Positions 60,322 to 64,000 of a stretch of DNA of 64,000 bases are shown here, one piece after another. Both the position numbers and the translations under genes were made by a program. Below the pieces are notes generated by a model. That model was not told where the DNA came from and did not search any database. It worked only from the letters and a program-made list of their open reading frames with translations. Each line of letters opens with the position of its first letter. Within the stretch, counting starts at the first letter, position 1. This DNA comes from Nectonema munidae (Eukaryota > Nematomorpha > Nectonematoida > Nectonematidae), in NCBI GenBank assembly GCA_030549495.1, contig JAUIRK010000536.1:682001-746000 (forward strand), written 5' to 3'.

Positions 60322-61942
60322 TGTTTTTACTTCAATTGATTATAATAGTCGCTATGAAGCACACAATAAGTACTTTTTGTCGTCCAACGTAATAATGTAA
60401 CCAAAGCTGGAATATAATTTTTTCTATTTCAGATCTTTGAGCTCGAGCTAAAAAATTTTGTGATATTCTCCGTAGCTCTGATTTTAGAAAGACTAATAGA
60501 CAATCCTAATCAGTGCTAGAAAAAGTCAATCTCAGAAAATGCGCTCTCGAAAATTCCTTCTCTATTTAGAAGAATAATCATGTCCTGTAAAAGAGCTTCT
60601 TGCTTATTTCCTTTAGTAATTGAAACATAAAATAATGTACAAAAGTGGTGAAAAATTTGCGTGGGAAAGAATAGAAAAACTCGCTTTCAGAAAATTGGGT
60701 CTCTTAATTCGCTATATATAGTCTACAGAAACTGAGGAGTGAGCAACAAGATTGAATTTATCAGAGCTTTTGCTTTTACCTTAAAGTGTTTTTAAAAGAT
60801 TTCTTTTTATTAAACTCAATTTTCTCTAATAAATAAAAAAGTAAGTATTTTAAAATCAATAAATGTTTTGTTATTAATTTTCTATTTAGTATGTAGTAGA
60901 AAATTCACATTCATTTATGAGTAATTATACTCATTATAATCTAAAGAAAACATTGAAGGTTTAAAAGATCCAAGTACAGCACTTTGAGACCCAATTTTTC
61001 CATGCCAATGTTTGAACACAGTTTTCTGAGACTAAATTTTTCATTCCGAGTTTTCTGGCCAACTTTACTAATCACAGATAATATTTGTAAAACCCTATTT
61101 TCATCTTCAAAAGGTCAACGGCTTTTCTTTTTACGCGTCCAATAAAATTTTATTCTCACAGGCTCGTTTACCCGTAGGCACGCACGTAAGATCTTTCCTC
61201 AACTGTCGCCCGAGTTGAGTTTGAGAGTTTCTTCACTCTGCTAGAATTTTCACATTTTACAATATTCTATTTTTAGTTCTATTTTGTCCTTTTGCAATTC
61301 TGTTTAGACTTTTTGCAATTCTGTTTCCTTTCACGTTTTTTAAATTTTAGTTTTTCTTTTGTTATATTCATATTACTTTGACATGTACTATTTTTACTTT
61401 TCGATATTTTAACTATTTATTGGACGAATTACTTTTGATTCTTTGCAGAAAACCAGAAACTTTCCAATTTTAAATTATTTCGCAAAAATTCTTCATAAAA
61501 AGGAAAATCTTTATAAATAATATGAAAAAAATAAAAATTTATGAATTTGAAAAGTTTTGGATGTGTGAGGCATCAACCAAAAAGTTAAATTTTTTTTATA
61601 GATTTTTAAACTGTGGATTATAGCCATCAAGAGGACCATGGCAAACGTGTGAGGGGCATAATCTATATTATTAAAATTTATTTTAGCGATTTTAATGGTG
61701 ACATATTTAACTTAATCTTTTATTTTCTTCAATTGTCAATAAATTAAACTTTGGCAGACTTCTTTTTCTGGATTTTAAAGTTCCAAAATATCTTTTCTAA
61801 AAATGAGACCCGAGCTATTAAAAATTTATAGTTAGACAGCTACGCCGAAAATTTAGAAAGTTTGTGAACAACTCTTCAAGCTCAACAAGGGAACAAAATC
61901 ATTCATATATGATAGATCACTTCTCATCAGATGTAATTAAGT
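60166..61942. other. Intergenic stretch with (ATT)n run
   Basis: A (TTA)n run of about 30 bp lies at 60292-60321. A less AT-rich patch at 61130-61220 (CGTTTACCCGTAGGCACGCA) is unassigned. No gene is seen. Confidence 0.5.
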
Positions 61943-62065
61943 CTTTATGCCTCCTTATTGTCATTTACCAGTTATTGAAACGAATGGTCACAGTCTACCT
62001 GTATTAGATATGCTATACTCTAACCAAGTGAAGGTTTTATACCATGACTAAAAATGATCTCTTTT
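61943..62065 (+). repeat. Dispersed repeat, copy 2 (partner at 20343-20470)
   Basis: It aligns with 20343-20470 over about 125 bp with few differences and a small deletion after CTACCTGTAT. Both copies end within ATGATCTCTT. It is unidentified and has no inverted ends. Confidence 0.8.
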
Positions 62066-62780
62066 TCACTAATTGTCAACAAGCCTGGTTCATATCAAAT
62101 GAATTGGTTAGGGGGATTGATTACTACTCTGTACTGAAATGCATTCTTGCTTAAAATTAAATTTTTTAGCAACTAAATGATACCAAGCTAGATTAGTAAC
62201 ACAGAAAAACAAAGATTCATCCTATATAGTCTTGATATTCCATATATTCAGTCTGTAAAGTAAATTGTTTGGAAATATTCTTAGGATATGGGTCTATGAA
62301 TTGTCAGGTATGTAGCCGTGAATTTAAATTTGACCATTTTAAATAGAAATTGAAGGTTTAAAATTTTTGGAAGAAAGATTCTACAAACTTTAAATTTATA
62401 TAAATTAGCAATTCCAATCCCTAAGTTATACGCTAAAAATTACATGAAAATGATATTATTTGTACCAAGTTTTAATTTAGTAAGCAAAAATACAAAAAGT
62501 AACAAAAAAATACAAATGTAACAAAAATTTTAAGCAAAATGTAAAAATATTGCCAGCTATTCTAAGAAATCTTGATCAAATATAGCTCAAATGTGCACTA
62601 CTATAACAAAGAAGTGGACGTTAATGAAAAAATATATATTTAAATATTCATTCTAAGATTACCTTAAAACAAGAAAGGTAATATCGAAAATCAACGCAGA
62701 AGACAATCAAGTCTAATAAATACTATAAAAAAGATATATAATTCAAACAAATGTAAAATTATTAGGGGGCAAAAGTCTTT
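62066..62780. other. AT-rich stretch before the LINE fragment
   Basis: AT-rich; no gene or repeat family is recognised. Confidence 0.45.
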
Positions 62781-62784
62781 TTCA

Positions 62785-63475
62785 CCCCCTGGAAATCCCA
62801 TTCTGTGAGTTATTGTTTTCGGATGATTTAGCTATTGTGTGGCAGAAAGTAGTGGCGATTTAAAACAAAGATTAGTGCTTTGGCAAAAGAGTCTAGAAAA
62901 ATTTAGATAGAAAATGAGGGCAAAGAAGGCATACGTTAAGGTTTGCAGCGAGCACACGGAAATAAGCTGGAGCAAGTGAACACTTTTAAAAACTTTGGTT
63001 CAGTAGCTAACTTTAAAGGAGGTTGCGAAAAAGATGTGCATTCATGCAAGCATTAGTACTGCTTGGGCAAAATGGAAGGAGGTGAAACCATTGCTGAGGG
63101 ATATAAAATGTCGATGAAATTGAAAGCAAAGATTTTTACCATAATTGTTAGACCAGCTATGCCATATGGTTCTAAATGCTAGAGTCTGAAAAAGATAGAT
63201 GAGAAAAAACTGGCAACAACAGAGGAAAATGCTGAGAAGGAAAACGTTTAAAGACAAAATAAAGAACGAAGAAGTAAGAAAAAGGACGCAAATTATGACG
63301 AATGTGCTTTCAGTAATTGGCAGAAGGAAACTCCGCCGGTATCGACACGTTTTGAGAAAAAACGAACACAATTTGGTTCAGAAAGCTTGGAAAGAACAAG
63401 TGAACAGGAAAAGGAACAAGAATCGCCCACTGTTAAGATGGAGTGATGCCTTGGCTAAGAAGCTTGCAGAATAGG
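62785..63475 (+). mobile_element. LINE 3' fragment: end of reverse transcriptase and C-terminus
   Basis: Reading + frames in order: ILCELLFSDDLAIV, where FSDD at 62816-62827 is the catalytic FADD box of reverse transcriptase; SGDLKQRLVLWQKSLEK; VNTFKNFGSVANFKGGCEKD; MKLKAKIFTIIVRPAMPYGS; SLKKIDEKKLATTE; and KIKNEEVRKRTQIMTNVLSV with GRRKLRRYRHVLRKNEHNLV. The last block is open to the stop near 63472 (63199-63471). This order (RPAMLYGSECW, NEEVRKR, LRWYGHVLR) is typical of non-LTR retrotransposons of the RTE-like/endonuclease-RT type; the clade is inference. The upstream part shows at least three stops or frame changes. It is 5'-truncated, as is usual for LINEs. Confidence 0.8.
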
Positions 63476-64000
63476 ATCCTAGAAAAGGAGACAATAAATC
63501 ATGTCCATCGACTCTCAACAAGGGGATAACGTGTTTTAAAATCTACATATTTGTGTTTTCCCTCCTATTATTACAAATTTTTTAGCTTTGTTTATGTTTT
63601 GAAGCTTTTTTTCGAAGAAATCAAAATTTTACACAAACTCTCCCTTTGTTTCATCTATGAAATTCTCTTCATTTTTCCTTTGGAAGAGTTTTGAAAAGAC
63701 TTGAAATCTTGCATCTTCTATTTTTTTCATCTCTATTCTCAATCCAGATTCTTTTTTTAAATTTTGTAATCTCTCAAATATTTACCCTTTTTTTCGACAA
63801 GAATTCTCTTCTTATGTGGAATAATATACAAACTTTTAAATTGAAAACTCGTTGTTTAAACGCTTCATGTACTTTGACTCACGGAAAGTAAACTCATAGT
63901 CAAGTTCACTTTTGATTAATTAATTTATTAAATGAATAAATAATTTATAGCTAACTAAATTGCTTTCCATTTTTTTGAAACTATATGACACACCAACTTA
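63476..64000. other. Window end, AT-rich
   Basis: Includes the end of the LINE 3' flank (to about 63530, no clear tail repeat). The rest is T-rich sequence without a recognised feature. Confidence 0.45.

Overview
The window is AT-rich animal nuclear DNA with two host genes on the + strand in a dense bed of broken DNA transposons, MITEs, SINE-like copies and simple repeats. Spliced genes with GT-AG introns, an insect-like Na+/K+-ATPase alpha subunit, tRNA-derived SINEs and many piggyBac, hAT and pogo/Tigger remnants point to an arthropod. A crustacean such as a parasitic copepod would fit, but that is inference only. No bacterial features, CRISPR arrays, rRNA genes, LTR retroelements or Polintons were recognised.

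Layout. 1-1440: broken piggyBac element and a C-rich repeat. 2952-5571: last three recognised exons of MTHFS (5-formyltetrahydrofolate cyclo-ligase). 6640-10800: an unnamed DDE-type transposase gene split by a piggyBac on the opposite strand. 11378-11645: hAT-type MITE. 15334-17382: a piggyBac with both ends and a TTAA target duplication but a broken transposase. 17.6-21 kb: SINE-like and hAT relics. 21418-22008: an unbroken (AC)n tract of 591 bp. 22.5-36 kb: no host gene; TTAA-flanked MITEs, transposase debris and GC-richer repeats. 36474-39714: a three-level nest (Tigger-like in hAT in TTAA MITE) beside another Tigger-like element.

46221-58161: nearly complete Na+/K+-ATPase alpha gene. I traced 14 exons by splice sites and reading phase; together they give about 1036 residues plus the stop codon. 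Only the first few codons of the long isoform are missing. Its introns hold a hAT element with GC-rich ends, a hAT-type MITE and older repeats. After its 3' UTR the window is repeats again, with a SINE near 60 kb and the 3' end of a LINE at 62.8-63.5 kb.

The two host genes have unrelated roles: one-carbon folate metabolism, and ion transport at the plasma membrane. The most interesting pattern is in the TTAA-type elements. Several unrelated-looking ones carry a short palindrome at or near the end whose bases differ between elements while the pairing is kept.
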